A DNA stretch of 10,025 nucleotides from Verrucomicrobia bacterium UBA673 (lineage in GTDB: Bacteria; Verrucomicrobiota; Verrucomicrobiia; Limisphaerales; UBA1096), in the NCBI GenBank assembly GCA_002299785.1, contig DBNL01000020.1, positions 1 through 10,025 of the forward strand. Direction: 5' to 3'. Below the pieces are notes generated by a model. That model was not told the DNA's origin and did not search any database. It saw nothing but the letters and a program-made list of their open reading frames with translations. Positions 1-7,140 of the stretch are shown here, in pieces. The translations under genes and the position numbers were made by a program. The first letter of the stretch is position 1; each line of letters starts with the position of its first letter.

Positions 1-1610
1 GATTTCAGCGTTCTGCTGCCGTTCGCCTCCGGCTTGGCGGAGGTGCTGGCACTGCGGTTGGACTTGGTGGAGCCAGTGCGGCTGGGTGATACAGCAGCCG
101 CTCCGCTGTTGAGAGAGCGGCTATTGCCGTCTCCAGAGAGGGTATAGCTCCGCCCAAGCGGCCGAGTGAGCGTGCCAGACCCCAGTCTACCTTTGATTTT
201 ACTCTGTTTGGCCAAGGAGTTGCCGTTGCCATACTGCTTTAAGAGTTTCTGATCGGCCTCCGGTTTATCTGCCGTGGAATCGCCAGGTGTTCGATTCTTG
301 GTAACCGGAGTGCGGCCGCCCGGTTTTTCAGTTGGCGTATCTGGCGGGGTGGGCACCTCTGGACGATAGATCGCCATGGTTTTTCCGTTGGCATCAATCT
401 GCCCGACACGGGCGATGCTTTCGACTTCGAGGTCCAATTCGCGGATACGCATTTTTTGCACCGGTTCGCGTGTTTTTTCGGCGATCACGGCCGGTGGAAT
501 GCCGGCGTTGACGATTGTGGTGTTGTTTTCGGTGATGTAATTGTTAACGACAGTTGTCTCGTTATGAACAATCGCCACCCGGTTATCCGGCACCCGGTGG
601 CGGTGCAGCCGGCGATGGCGCAAATGCGCATAATCGCAGTAGGTGAACCAGCCGTGCCCAAGCCCAAAACCGAAGCTGAACCCGACGTGTGCACCTCCCC
701 ATGAGTACCCGACGCCGTGAACGTAGTGGGACCCCGGCGGCAGCGGCGCCCAGCCGGCGTAATGGTTGTTGGAGCGCCACATGACCCATGCCGGGCTCCA
801 CTTGTAGCCGGGCACCCAGTACCAGCCGTGAAGAGTGGAGCGATGCCAGCGCCCGTAATGGAACGGCGCCCAGCCCCAGCTATAGTAAGAGTTCCAATAC
901 CAGCCGACATCACTGTAAATCCAGCGCCCGCCCTGGCTGTACGGCCGCCAGCCAACATCGACCCTGGCCACGGTCGGCCGCCACACCCAGCCGTGTGAGC
1001 TGTCGTAGAACCAGTCGCCGTAAGGATCGAGTGCGCCGTAATAATGGTTATTGACCACCGGCGGAGCGTTCTTAGGGGGCAACGGCGCTGGCGGCGGCCT
1101 GCTTGCCACCGGTTGTCCCGTTACCTGGGCGGGCTCCATCGGCACTCCACCCTGCTCCTGATCTTCCTCCATGGCGTCGCCCTGTCGAATCATCAGCGCC
1201 ACCACGTTTTCCGGGACGCCCAAGTCGTTGAGGAAAATTATTGTCTCCGGGGTGATGCGGTGAGTGATCGGGTTTTGCTCGACAAAGGCCAACAGCGCTT
1301 CGTCACCGACTCCACGCTTGGCCATGTCCACCACGTCGCTCACCTCCGGTCGTAACTCGAGCGAACCAACTGCCGGAGCCGGGGCCGGGGCCGGGGCGGC
1401 AACTTGCGCAACAGGCGCCGGCTTGACCTTCCCTGGAGCGGGGGGCGGGGGGGCGTCAAACTGCGAAAGGTCGGCCGGCGGGCCAACAGTCGCTGGGGGG
1501 TGATTGTAAACGCGCGGGCCTTTCTTCGACTCTCCTCGCTCGCATCCGGCGGCCAATGCTACGGTCAGCATCAGGCTGCCAGCCATCAGGGTATGAATGT
1601 TTGCTTTCAT
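1..1610 (-). CDS. DUF6600-type Trp/Tyr-rich lipoprotein, C-terminus beyond window
   Basis: The frame is open from ATG at 1610 to the left edge (536 codons, no stop), so the 3' end is missing. The start gives a signal peptide with a lipobox-like end, LAAGC, with Cys23 as the probable lipidated residue. A Pro/Ala-rich linker (about 37-80) follows, then a helical domain (about 83-145; begins SLELRPEV, ends MIRQGD) of the kind found in verrucomicrobial proteins. Residues 195-296 form a block of Trp, Tyr and Gly in recurring units (GWVWRP, GRWIYSDVGWYW, YSWGWAPFHYGRW, GWYWVPG, YAGWAPLPPG), which is the hallmark of DUF6600-type exported proteins. A His/Arg-rich stretch, a charged segment and a long Ser/Thr/Pro/Lys-rich tail come next. 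A surface or periplasmic structural role is likely, but no activity is known. It is divergent from the gene at 1792. Upstream of the start only a weak GGA is seen. Confidence in the coding call is high; in function, low. Confidence 0.88.
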   Translation of the reverse strand, partial: MKANIHTLMAGSLMLTVALAAGCERGESKKGPRVYNHPPATVGPPADLSQFDAPPPPAPGKVKPAPVAQVAAPAPAPAPAVGSLELRPEVSDVVDMAKRGVGDEALLAFVEQNPITHRITPETIIFLNDLGVPENVVALMIRQGDAMEEDQEQGGVPMEPAQVTGQPVASRPPPAPLPPKNAPPVVNNHYYGALDPYGDWFYDSSHGWVWRPTVARVDVGWRPYSQGGRWIYSDVGWYWNSYYSWGWAPFHYGRWHRSTLHGWYWVPGYKWSPAWVMWRSNNHYAGWAPLPPGSHYVHGVGYSWGGAHVGFSFGFGLGHGWFTYCDYAHLRHRRLHRHRVPDNRVAIVHNETTVVNNYITENNTTIVNAGIPPAVIAEKTREPVQKMRIRELDLEVESIARVGQIDANGKTMAIYRPEVPTPPDTPTEKPGGRTPVTKNRTPGDSTADKPEADQKLLKQYGNGNSLAKQSKIKGRLGSGTLTRPLGRSYTLSGDGNSRSLNSGAAAVSPSRTGSTKSNRSASTSAKPEANGSRTLK

Positions 1611-1791
1611 GATTCCAGACGGTTGATGCCATAATTGGCTTCAGTAAACAGACTCCCGGCGAAAACCGGCTATTCACTAAAACCTTCTAGGCATGGCTTT
1701 AAGATAGCACTCGAATACTGTCACGCAACCCATAAAAACGCCCCACTTCTTCCGGCTTGCGCTGGCGCTTGGCTGGGCGGAAAGTCGCCGC
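1611..1791. other. Divergent intergenic region
   Basis: These 181 bases separate the minus-strand lipoprotein from the plus-strand secreted protein, so promoters for both should lie here. I see no convincing -35/-10 pair on either strand. A short CCGG stem with a CGAAAA loop lies at about 1656-1669, too weak to name. A GGAAAG about 7 bases before the ATG at 1792 could serve as its ribosome binding site. Confidence 0.4.
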
Positions 1792-2295
1792 ATGCACGCA
1801 AATCTAATTCGTGGATGCTTGAGTGTCTCGGTGTTGATTGCCGGCTTGGCCAAGGTCAACGCCGAGGAACCGAAGGCCAAGCCGGAAAACCCGGAGGCCC
1901 GGCAGGCGCGGTTGTTCAAACAGTTTGAATCGACGCTGACCAATGCCGTGCTGACCGGCCAGTTCACCGTCGTTGGCAAAGAGGAGCCGCCACGCACTGA
2001 GTCGTACACCATTCTATCTGTGAGGAAAATGTCACAGGGCGATTTGTGGGTGTTCACCGCGCGGATCAAGTACGGCACACGCGATGTGACACTGCCCATG
2101 CCGATCCCCGTCAAGTGGGCAGGCGACACGCCTGTCATCTCGCTCGACAACCTGACCATCCCCGGCTTGGGTACCTTCAGCTCGCACGTGGTGATCGACG
2201 GCAGCAAATACGCTGGCACATGGGCGCACGGCAAGGTGGGCGGCCATATGTTCGGTACCATCGCGCCGGCCAAGGCCAAGCCGAAACCGGAGTAG
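1792..2295 (+). CDS. Small secreted protein of unknown function
   Basis: A 167-residue protein with a Sec signal peptide: hydrophobic core at about 9-20 and probable cleavage after VNA at 24. The mature part begins with a charged Lys/Glu/Pro linker (about 25-45). It continues as a compact, probably beta-rich domain with the conserved-looking stretches GQFTVVGKEE, DLWVFTARIKYG, TLPMPIPVKWAGDTPVI, TIPGLGTF and YAGTWAHGKVGGHMFG. It ends in a Lys/Pro tail. I recall similar unnamed proteins in Planctomycetes and Verrucomicrobia but know no function. The ATG at 1792 has GGAAAG about 7 bases upstream. The next gene starts 15 bases after its TAG, so the two are probably co-transcribed. The repeated Gly-Thr-Trp/Gly-Gly-His pattern near the end suggests a barrel or sandwich fold; this is inference only. 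Confidence 0.85.
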   Translation: MHANLIRGCLSVSVLIAGLAKVNAEEPKAKPENPEARQARLFKQFESTLTNAVLTGQFTVVGKEEPPRTESYTILSVRKMSQGDLWVFTARIKYGTRDVTLPMPIPVKWAGDTPVISLDNLTIPGLGTFSSHVVIDGSKYAGTWAHGKVGGHMFGTIAPAKAKPKPE

Positions 2296-2310
2296 TCCAC
2301 GCGCCCCCGC

Positions 2311-4347
2311 ATGGAGCCTCAGCTGTCCGAAAAACCGAAGCCCAGTCCAGTTCGCATTTGGCTGTTGCGCCTCGCTCTGATGCTCGGTGTACCGGCGCTG
2401 CTGCTGGGGGTAGCTGAGGGCGCTTTCCGCTTGGCCGGTTACGGGCATCCCACTTCGTTTTTTGTCGCTTCGACGCATCACGAAAACGGCGCGCTGATCG
2501 AGAACGCAAAGTTCGCGTGGAGCTTCCTGCCACCGACACTCGCGCGGGCATCGCAGCCGACATTGTTGCGCCGCGAAAAGGCGTCGTCTACAACTCGCGT
2601 GTTCATGTTTGGCGAGTCGGCGGCCGAGGGTGATCCTGAGCCTGCATTCGGCATGCCGCGACTTTTGGAGGTGCTGCTTGAGGGCCGGTTTCCCGGGCGT
2701 GATTTCGAGGTCATCAACGCCGCCGTCACCGCCATTAATTCCCACGCCATTCTGCAGATCGCCCGTGAGTGCGCCGGTCTTGACGGCGACTTTTGGGTGC
2801 TCTATATCGGGCACAATGAGGTGATGGGGCCGTTCGGCGCAGGTACTGTTTTTGGACGAAAAACTCCGCCATTAAATACATTAAGGCTGGGCTTGAGCCT
2901 CAAGCAGCTCCGACTCGGACAGTGGGTTGCCAGTTTTAGCGACTCAGCGGAGAATACTGACGGTAGGCAGTGGAAGGGCATGGGAATGTTTCTCGACCAG
3001 CAACTTCGCGCGGACGATCCGCAACTTAAATGGGTTTACGATTCGTACAGAAAAAACCTCTCGGACATCCTCGCGGAAAGTCGCCAAGCGGGGGTGCATG
3101 TCGTGATGTCAACCGTCGCATCCAACCTGCGCGACTCGGCACCGTTCGCAGGGTCAGACGCAGTCGAGCAGTTTCAGCGCGCGCGCTCACTTGAGGCGAA
3201 GGGTAAAACCGGCGAGGCGCACAGTCACTACGTTCGGGCGCTCGACTTGGACGCGCTACGTTTTCGTGCCGATTCGAAACTGAATGCAATCACTCAGGCG
3301 CTTGGCCAGACGGGATCCGGTAACGTGACTTTCATCGACGTCCAAGCCGCGCTCGACGCGGAAAGCCCAAGTGGCATCGCCGGTCGCGAAACGTTTTATG
3401 AGCACGTACATTTTACGTTCGAGGGAAATTACCGCTTGGCCAAGTTGTTCGCCGAGCGCATCGCGTCACGACTCGCGTCGGGCGGTGACAAGCCAAGCGG
3501 CCCGTGGCTGACGTCCGGCGAGTGTGCCGGGCATTTGGCTTACACCGACTGGGATCGCGGCGTGGTGTTGGCCAGCGTCATTCGGCGGTTGCAACAGCCG
3601 CCGTTTAATCACCGACTCAACAACGACGAGGCGCTTGGCCAACTGCGCGACGAGGCGCAGCGCGTGACCAAGCGGCTTGACTTCACGGTGGCGTTGGCGA
3701 CTTACGATAAAGCTCTGAAGGCCCGGCCCAACGACTGGCGGCTGCTGCAGCGGCGCGGGCTGATGTTATCGTCCTTCGGGCGTCACGACGAGGGGGTTGC
3801 TTCACTGAAGCGCGCTATTGGGCAAACATGGTGGAGCCGAATTCTTCACTACCAACTTGGCGCGATGCAGAACAAGGCCGGTCAATACGGTGACGCGTCG
3901 GCATCGCTTAGCCGTGCGCTGGCGCTTCAGCCTGACTTTCCCGAGGCGAGCACCCAATTGGCCCGGGCTCGCGCCGGTATCCCTTATCGCCTCGGCGAAA
4001 AAGCGATGGACGCTGGCGACGCAACCGGTGCGCTTGGGTACTTCATAAAGTCAGCGCAACTCGACGACACGTTTGCCGAGGCGCATTTTCAAATCGGGGC
4101 GCGCCGGGTCGAGTCTGGCCTTATCGCCTCGGCGACGGCGAGCTTCGAGCGGGCGGTGGCGCTCAAGCCGGACTTGCCGCAGGCGCGCTTCAACCTTGTC
4201 ACCGGGCTGCTCAAACTGGAGCGATACAGCGATGCGCTGCGTCATATCGAGGCGTTGGCCACCAAAAACCCTCGAGACATCCAGGTGCAACGCTATCTCG
4301 AGTTCGTCCGAGCGAAACTCCGTGAGGCAGCGGAACCGCAACGGTGA
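2311..4347 (+). CDS. Membrane-anchored SGNH hydrolase with C-terminal TPR repeats
   Basis: A 678-residue protein. Residues 16-37 form a signal anchor, which places the rest outside the cytoplasmic membrane. The SGNH domain follows: block I is GES with nucleophile Ser103, an IGHNE motif supplies Asn169, and the catalytic acid/base block reads EHVH with Glu364 and His367 (Glu where Asp is usual). A short helical insertion with TPR character lies at about 290-325. From about 451 to the end there are several TPR units, for example around ATYDKALKARPNDW, ASASLSRALALQPDF and ATASFERAVALKPDL, which are typical protein-binding scaffolds. SGNH enzymes of this kind remove or transfer acyl groups on glycans. 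Here the next genes are for carbamoyl transfer, so modification of the same envelope or secreted product is plausible. It starts 15 bases after the preceding gene with no clear ribosome binding site. The substrate cannot be read from sequence. Confidence 0.9.
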   Translation: MEPQLSEKPKPSPVRIWLLRLALMLGVPALLLGVAEGAFRLAGYGHPTSFFVASTHHENGALIENAKFAWSFLPPTLARASQPTLLRREKASSTTRVFMFGESAAEGDPEPAFGMPRLLEVLLEGRFPGRDFEVINAAVTAINSHAILQIARECAGLDGDFWVLYIGHNEVMGPFGAGTVFGRKTPPLNTLRLGLSLKQLRLGQWVASFSDSAENTDGRQWKGMGMFLDQQLRADDPQLKWVYDSYRKNLSDILAESRQAGVHVVMSTVASNLRDSAPFAGSDAVEQFQRARSLEAKGKTGEAHSHYVRALDLDALRFRADSKLNAITQALGQTGSGNVTFIDVQAALDAESPSGIAGRETFYEHVHFTFEGNYRLAKLFAERIASRLASGGDKPSGPWLTSGECAGHLAYTDWDRGVVLASVIRRLQQPPFNHRLNNDEALGQLRDEAQRVTKRLDFTVALATYDKALKARPNDWRLLQRRGLMLSSFGRHDEGVASLKRAIGQTWWSRILHYQLGAMQNKAGQYGDASASLSRALALQPDFPEASTQLARARAGIPYRLGEKAMDAGDATGALGYFIKSAQLDDTFAEAHFQIGARRVESGLIASATASFERAVALKPDLPQARFNLVTGLLKLERYSDALRHIEALATKNPRDIQVQRYLEFVRAKLREAAEPQR

Positions 4348-4600
4348 CTTTAGGCCTCGCAAAAATTTATCCGATGCTTTGCCTCCTCATCCTGACCCTC
4401 TAGACGGAAAAGTAAGCTGCTAAATTATAGAGAACTCAAGGGCGCTAAAAATACGCTTGGCTAAGCTCCCTCTCCCGCTGAGACAGAGTCAGGGTGAGGG
4501 GGAAGGTACGAAGGTACACGATTTTTTCAGAAGTTTACTGTCTTAAGCGACGCCAATTCCGTTGCTGCGGCATCGGGCTTCGGCTAAAAACCCGGCGGTC
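4348..4600. other. Intergenic region before the carbamoyltransferase unit
   Basis: These 253 bases hold no credible gene. They are more AT-rich than the neighbours and contain an imperfect inverted repeat (see 4385-4499). A short tandem repeat of GAAGGTAC lies near 4502-4516. A promoter for the downstream three-gene unit may lie here, but I see no clear hexamers. Just before the ATG at 4601 is a small CGGG/CCCG palindrome (about 4573-4594). Confidence 0.5.
4385..4499. repeat. REP-like imperfect inverted repeat
   Basis: The left arm around 4385-4401 reads CCTCATCCTGACCCTCT. The right arm around 4485-4499 contains GTCAGGGTGAGG, which matches the reverse complement of the left arm at 11 of 12 bases; about 85 bases lie between. 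A CTCCCTCTCCC run (4466-4476) precedes the right arm. Motifs such as CCTCACCCTGACCCTCTCCC are familiar parts of dispersed intergenic repeats in many bacteria. No T-run follows the right arm, so it is not an obvious intrinsic terminator. Confidence 0.45.
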
Positions 4601-4753
4601 ATGTGGCGGCTCTTTAAAGAATGCCTCTCCTTTGCGTGGCGGGAAAAGAAATGGTGGCTGATCCCGCTGATTGTGGTGCTGGTGTTGTTGGCCGCGCTCA
4701 TCCTGTTCAGCACCGGGTCGGCGCTGGCGCCATTCATGTATCCCTTCATGTGA
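4601..4753 (+). CDS. DUF5989-family membrane microprotein (SxtK-like)
   Basis: A 50-residue protein with a charged amphipathic N-terminus (MWRLFKECLSFAWREKKWW), one membrane helix at about 20-37 and the ending SALAPFMYPF. This matches the DUF5989 family, which is about 50 residues long, has a KKWW-type motif before a single helix and a conserved ALAPF end. I chose the ATG at 4601; a TTG 39 bases upstream would add a non-conserved extension. Its TGA is 9 bases before the carbamoyltransferase start. Small proteins of this kind accompany O-carbamoyltransferases, as SxtK does in saxitoxin clusters. It may anchor or regulate the enzyme at the membrane; no activity has been established that I know of. 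Confidence 0.88.
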   Translation: MWRLFKECLSFAWREKKWWLIPLIVVLVLLAALILFSTGSALAPFMYPFM

Positions 4754-4762
4754 TCTGAGCGC

Positions 4763-6601
4763 ATGCGTATCCTCCTCGGCATTTCCGCTTATTACCACGA
4801 CTCGGCTGCCTCGCTGTTGGTCGATGGCAGGATCGTTGCCGCCGCGCAGGAGGAACGCTTTTCGCGCCGCAAAAACGATGAACGCTTTCCCGAACACGCT
4901 GTCCGTTTTTGCTTGAAGCAGGGCGATGTCAGCTTGGCCGATCTCGATGCGGTTGTGTTTTACGACAAACCGGTCATCAAATTTTCACGAATGCTCGAGA
5001 GTTTTTTGGCCATCGCGCCGGCCGGCTTGCCGGCGTGGCTGAGGGTGCTGCCAACCTGGCTCTCGGAGAAACTCAATCTTCGCCAAACCATCCGCGACGA
5101 GCTCGACGGCCTGCCGTCCGACTGCCCGATCCTGTTCACCGAGCATCACGTCGCCCACGCGGCGAGTGCGTTTTATCCTTCGCCGTTCGATCGGGCCTCC
5201 ATACTCACGGTGGACGGCGTGGGCGAGTGGGCGACCACGACGATCAGTCGAGGTGCGGACGACCGAATTAAGATGCTGCGCGAGCTTCACTTCCCGCACT
5301 CGCTGGGGTTGCTCTATTCCGCGTTCACGGCGTACTGCGGGTTTCGTGTCAACTCCGGCGAGTACAAGCTGATGGGCCTCGCGCCGTACGGCAAGCCGCG
5401 TTTTGCCGGTGCGATTATTGAAAACATAATCGACCTGAAGCCGGACGGCTCGTTTCGGCTGAACATGGATTACTTCGGTTTTCTAAAGGGTAGCAAAATG
5501 ACCAACCACCGGTTCGAGCAACTGTTGGGAGGGTCGCCGCGCGATCCCGAGTCGCCGTTCGAGCAGCGGCACATGGACGTCGCCGCCTCGGTGCAGGAGG
5601 TTGTCAGCGAGGCGATGTTGCGCCTGGCCAAACAGGCCCGCGAGGTGACCGGCGAAAACCGGCTCTGCCTCGCCGGTGGCGTCGCGCTCAACTGCGTGGC
5701 AAACGGCAAACTTCATCGCGCCGGTTTGTTCGACGAGATTTGGATCCAGCCGGCCGCTGGTGACGCCGGCGGCGCTCTCGGTGCCGCCCTCGAGGCGTGG
5801 CATCAATTCAAAAATGCCGAGCCGATAGGGGAGGGCGAGCCCGCTTGGTCAAGCGTGGGCGGCGACTCTATGCGCGGCAGCCTGCTTGGCCCGGAGTTCT
5901 CGGAGTCGGAGATTCGCCGGGCGCTGGAGGCGCACGGCGCGGTGTTCGAGCAACTCGACGAGACGGCGATACTCGAGCGCGCTGCCGCGTTGTTGGCCGA
6001 TGGCGCGATGCTTGGCTGGTTTCAGGGACGGATGGAATTCGGGCCACGCTCGCTTGGCGGCCGCTCGATACTGGGCGACGCCCGCTTGGCTTCGATGCAG
6101 TCGGCGATCAACCAAAAGGTCAAGTTTCGCGAATCGTTCCGGCCGTTTGCCCCGGCGGTGCTGGAGGAGCGGGCGGGCGAATATTTCGACCTCACTGCCG
6201 AGTCGCCGTACATGCTGCTGGTTGCAGACGTGGCGAAGAGCCAGCGCCTGGCCAGACCAGCGGACGAGTTGGCCGGCTTTGCGAGGCTGAGGCACGCGCG
6301 CTCGACGCTGCCGGCTGTGACACACGTTGATGGCTCGGCGCGCGTGCAGACGGTGGGCCGCGAACGACACCCGTTTTTTTGGCGGCTGCTCAGGCAGTTC
6401 GAGCAGCGCACCGGCTGCGGCGTGTTGCTGAACACCTCCTTCAACGTTCGTGGCGAGCCGGTGGTCTGCACGCCTGATGACGCCTATCGTTGCTTTGTTA
6501 ACACGGCCATCGACTGGCTGGCCATCGGGCCGTTTTTACTCAGCCGCGAACGACAACCGGTGGAAAAACCGCAGCCCACGTTCGACCCCATCCCTGATTG
6601 A
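4763..6601 (+). CDS. NodU/TobZ-type O-carbamoyltransferase
   Basis: A 612-residue cytoplasmic enzyme of full family length. It transfers a carbamoyl group from carbamoyl phosphate, through carbamoyl-adenylate made with ATP, to a hydroxyl group. The N-terminal half is the Kae1/TsaD-like ASKHA domain: GISAYYHDSAAS near the start, a metal-binding HHVAH at 128-132, DGVGEW, and the nucleotide-binding GGVALNCVANGKL at about 305-317 with QPAAGDAGGALG after it. The C-terminal half carries the carbamoyltransferase motifs GWFQGRMEFGPRSLGGRSIL (from 418), KFRESFRPFAPAVL, and GVLLNTSFNVRGEP (553-566). All expected motifs are present, so it should be active. It starts 9 bases after the DUF5989 gene, with only a weak ribosome binding site. 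Its TGA overlaps the ATG of the SxtJ gene. The acceptor could be a polysaccharide, lipid or small molecule; nothing in the window fixes it. Confidence 0.95.
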   Translation: MRILLGISAYYHDSAASLLVDGRIVAAAQEERFSRRKNDERFPEHAVRFCLKQGDVSLADLDAVVFYDKPVIKFSRMLESFLAIAPAGLPAWLRVLPTWLSEKLNLRQTIRDELDGLPSDCPILFTEHHVAHAASAFYPSPFDRASILTVDGVGEWATTTISRGADDRIKMLRELHFPHSLGLLYSAFTAYCGFRVNSGEYKLMGLAPYGKPRFAGAIIENIIDLKPDGSFRLNMDYFGFLKGSKMTNHRFEQLLGGSPRDPESPFEQRHMDVAASVQEVVSEAMLRLAKQAREVTGENRLCLAGGVALNCVANGKLHRAGLFDEIWIQPAAGDAGGALGAALEAWHQFKNAEPIGEGEPAWSSVGGDSMRGSLLGPEFSESEIRRALEAHGAVFEQLDETAILERAAALLADGAMLGWFQGRMEFGPRSLGGRSILGDARLASMQSAINQKVKFRESFRPFAPAVLEERAGEYFDLTAESPYMLLVADVAKSQRLARPADELAGFARLRHARSTLPAVTHVDGSARVQTVGRERHPFFWRLLRQFEQRTGCGVLLNTSFNVRGEPVVCTPDDAYRCFVNTAIDWLAIGPFLLSRERQPVEKPQPTFDPIPD

Positions 6602-7005
6602 TGCGCATGCGATTCAAGGATACTCCAAGCGAGCGGCGAAAGTTTCTGCTGTCACTGAGCGTGATGTTGTCCGCCGTGGCCGGTGTGTTGTTGTGGCGGG
6701 CAGTCATCTCTTTTCCAGGAGCCTGTCTGGCGTGGGGTTCAGTCGCTTTGCTTCTGTGCGTTTGCTTGGTTTGGGATGCCACGGGCCGGCGTGTTCACCG
6801 GGCGGGGATGACTCTTGGCTTTTGTATGGGACGGGTGTTCGGCACGCTGTTTTTGCTGCTACTTTTTTTCACTGTACTGCTGCCACTTGGACTGGCACTC
6901 AGGCTATTAGGGAAGGATCTGCTGCAAATGCGAAAATGGCCGCTCGGTGCCGAGTCATACTGGAAGATTCCCCGCCCGCCCGGCTCACTCGACCGGATGC
7001 ATTAG
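6601..7005 (+). CDS. SxtJ-family membrane protein
   Basis: A 134-residue integral membrane protein with three predicted helices (about 15-36, 40-58 and 79-103). The C-terminal signature is PLGLALRLLGKDLL (95-108) followed by SYW (119-121) and a basic Pro-rich tail, which is typical of the SxtJ family named from saxitoxin clusters. The family regularly stands next to O-carbamoyltransferases, but its role is unknown; recruitment of the enzyme to the membrane or handling of the product are guesses. The ATG at 6601 shares its A with the TGA of the upstream gene, so translation is probably coupled. An in-frame ATG at 6607 is an alternative start. The stop is TAG. Confidence 0.92.
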   Translation: MRMRFKDTPSERRKFLLSLSVMLSAVAGVLLWRAVISFPGACLAWGSVALLLCVCLVWDATGRRVHRAGMTLGFCMGRVFGTLFLLLLFFTVLLPLGLALRLLGKDLLQMRKWPLGAESYWKIPRPPGSLDRMH

Positions 7006-7140
7006 ACAAGTTCCAGGTCATCGTGTATTTTTCGACGGATGGCTCCGGGTGGTTTTGTGTCAGGGGTTGTGGCGATTAGTTCCAGTTGATTGTACTTGCT
7101 AGTCGACAATCAGAATTTTGATATCTATTATTACCACTGC
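7006..7140. other. Intergenic region before the FG-GAP gene
   Basis: A 135-base gap that ends the carbamoyltransferase unit and becomes AT-rich towards its right end (about 7100-7135). A promoter for the FG-GAP gene is expected here, but TTG- and TAT-containing candidates do not fall at good spacing. No terminator hairpin was recognised. Confidence 0.35.

Noticed and set aside
485..958. 157-codon open frame on the minus strand in another frame
   Set aside because: It is a Gly/Thr/Ala-rich shadow of the DUF6600-type gene, which is read in the frame giving regular Trp/Tyr repeats.
1677..2312. 211-codon open frame on the minus strand
   Set aside because: It is antisense to the secreted protein at 1792 and shows no signal, motif or domain; high GC keeps the frame open.
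2032..2814. 260-codon open frame on the minus strand
   Set aside because: It lies opposite the secreted protein and the SGNH gene, whose signal sequences and catalytic motifs prove the plus strand; the translation is Arg/Ala-rich with no domain.
4385..4499. Intrinsic terminator for the SGNH gene
   Set aside because: The loop is about 85 bases long and there is no T-run directly after the right arm.
5797..6330. 177-codon plus-strand frame inside the carbamoyltransferase gene
   Set aside because: The carbamoyltransferase motifs GRMEFGPRSLGGRSIL and KFRESFRPFAP lie in the other frame over the same bases.
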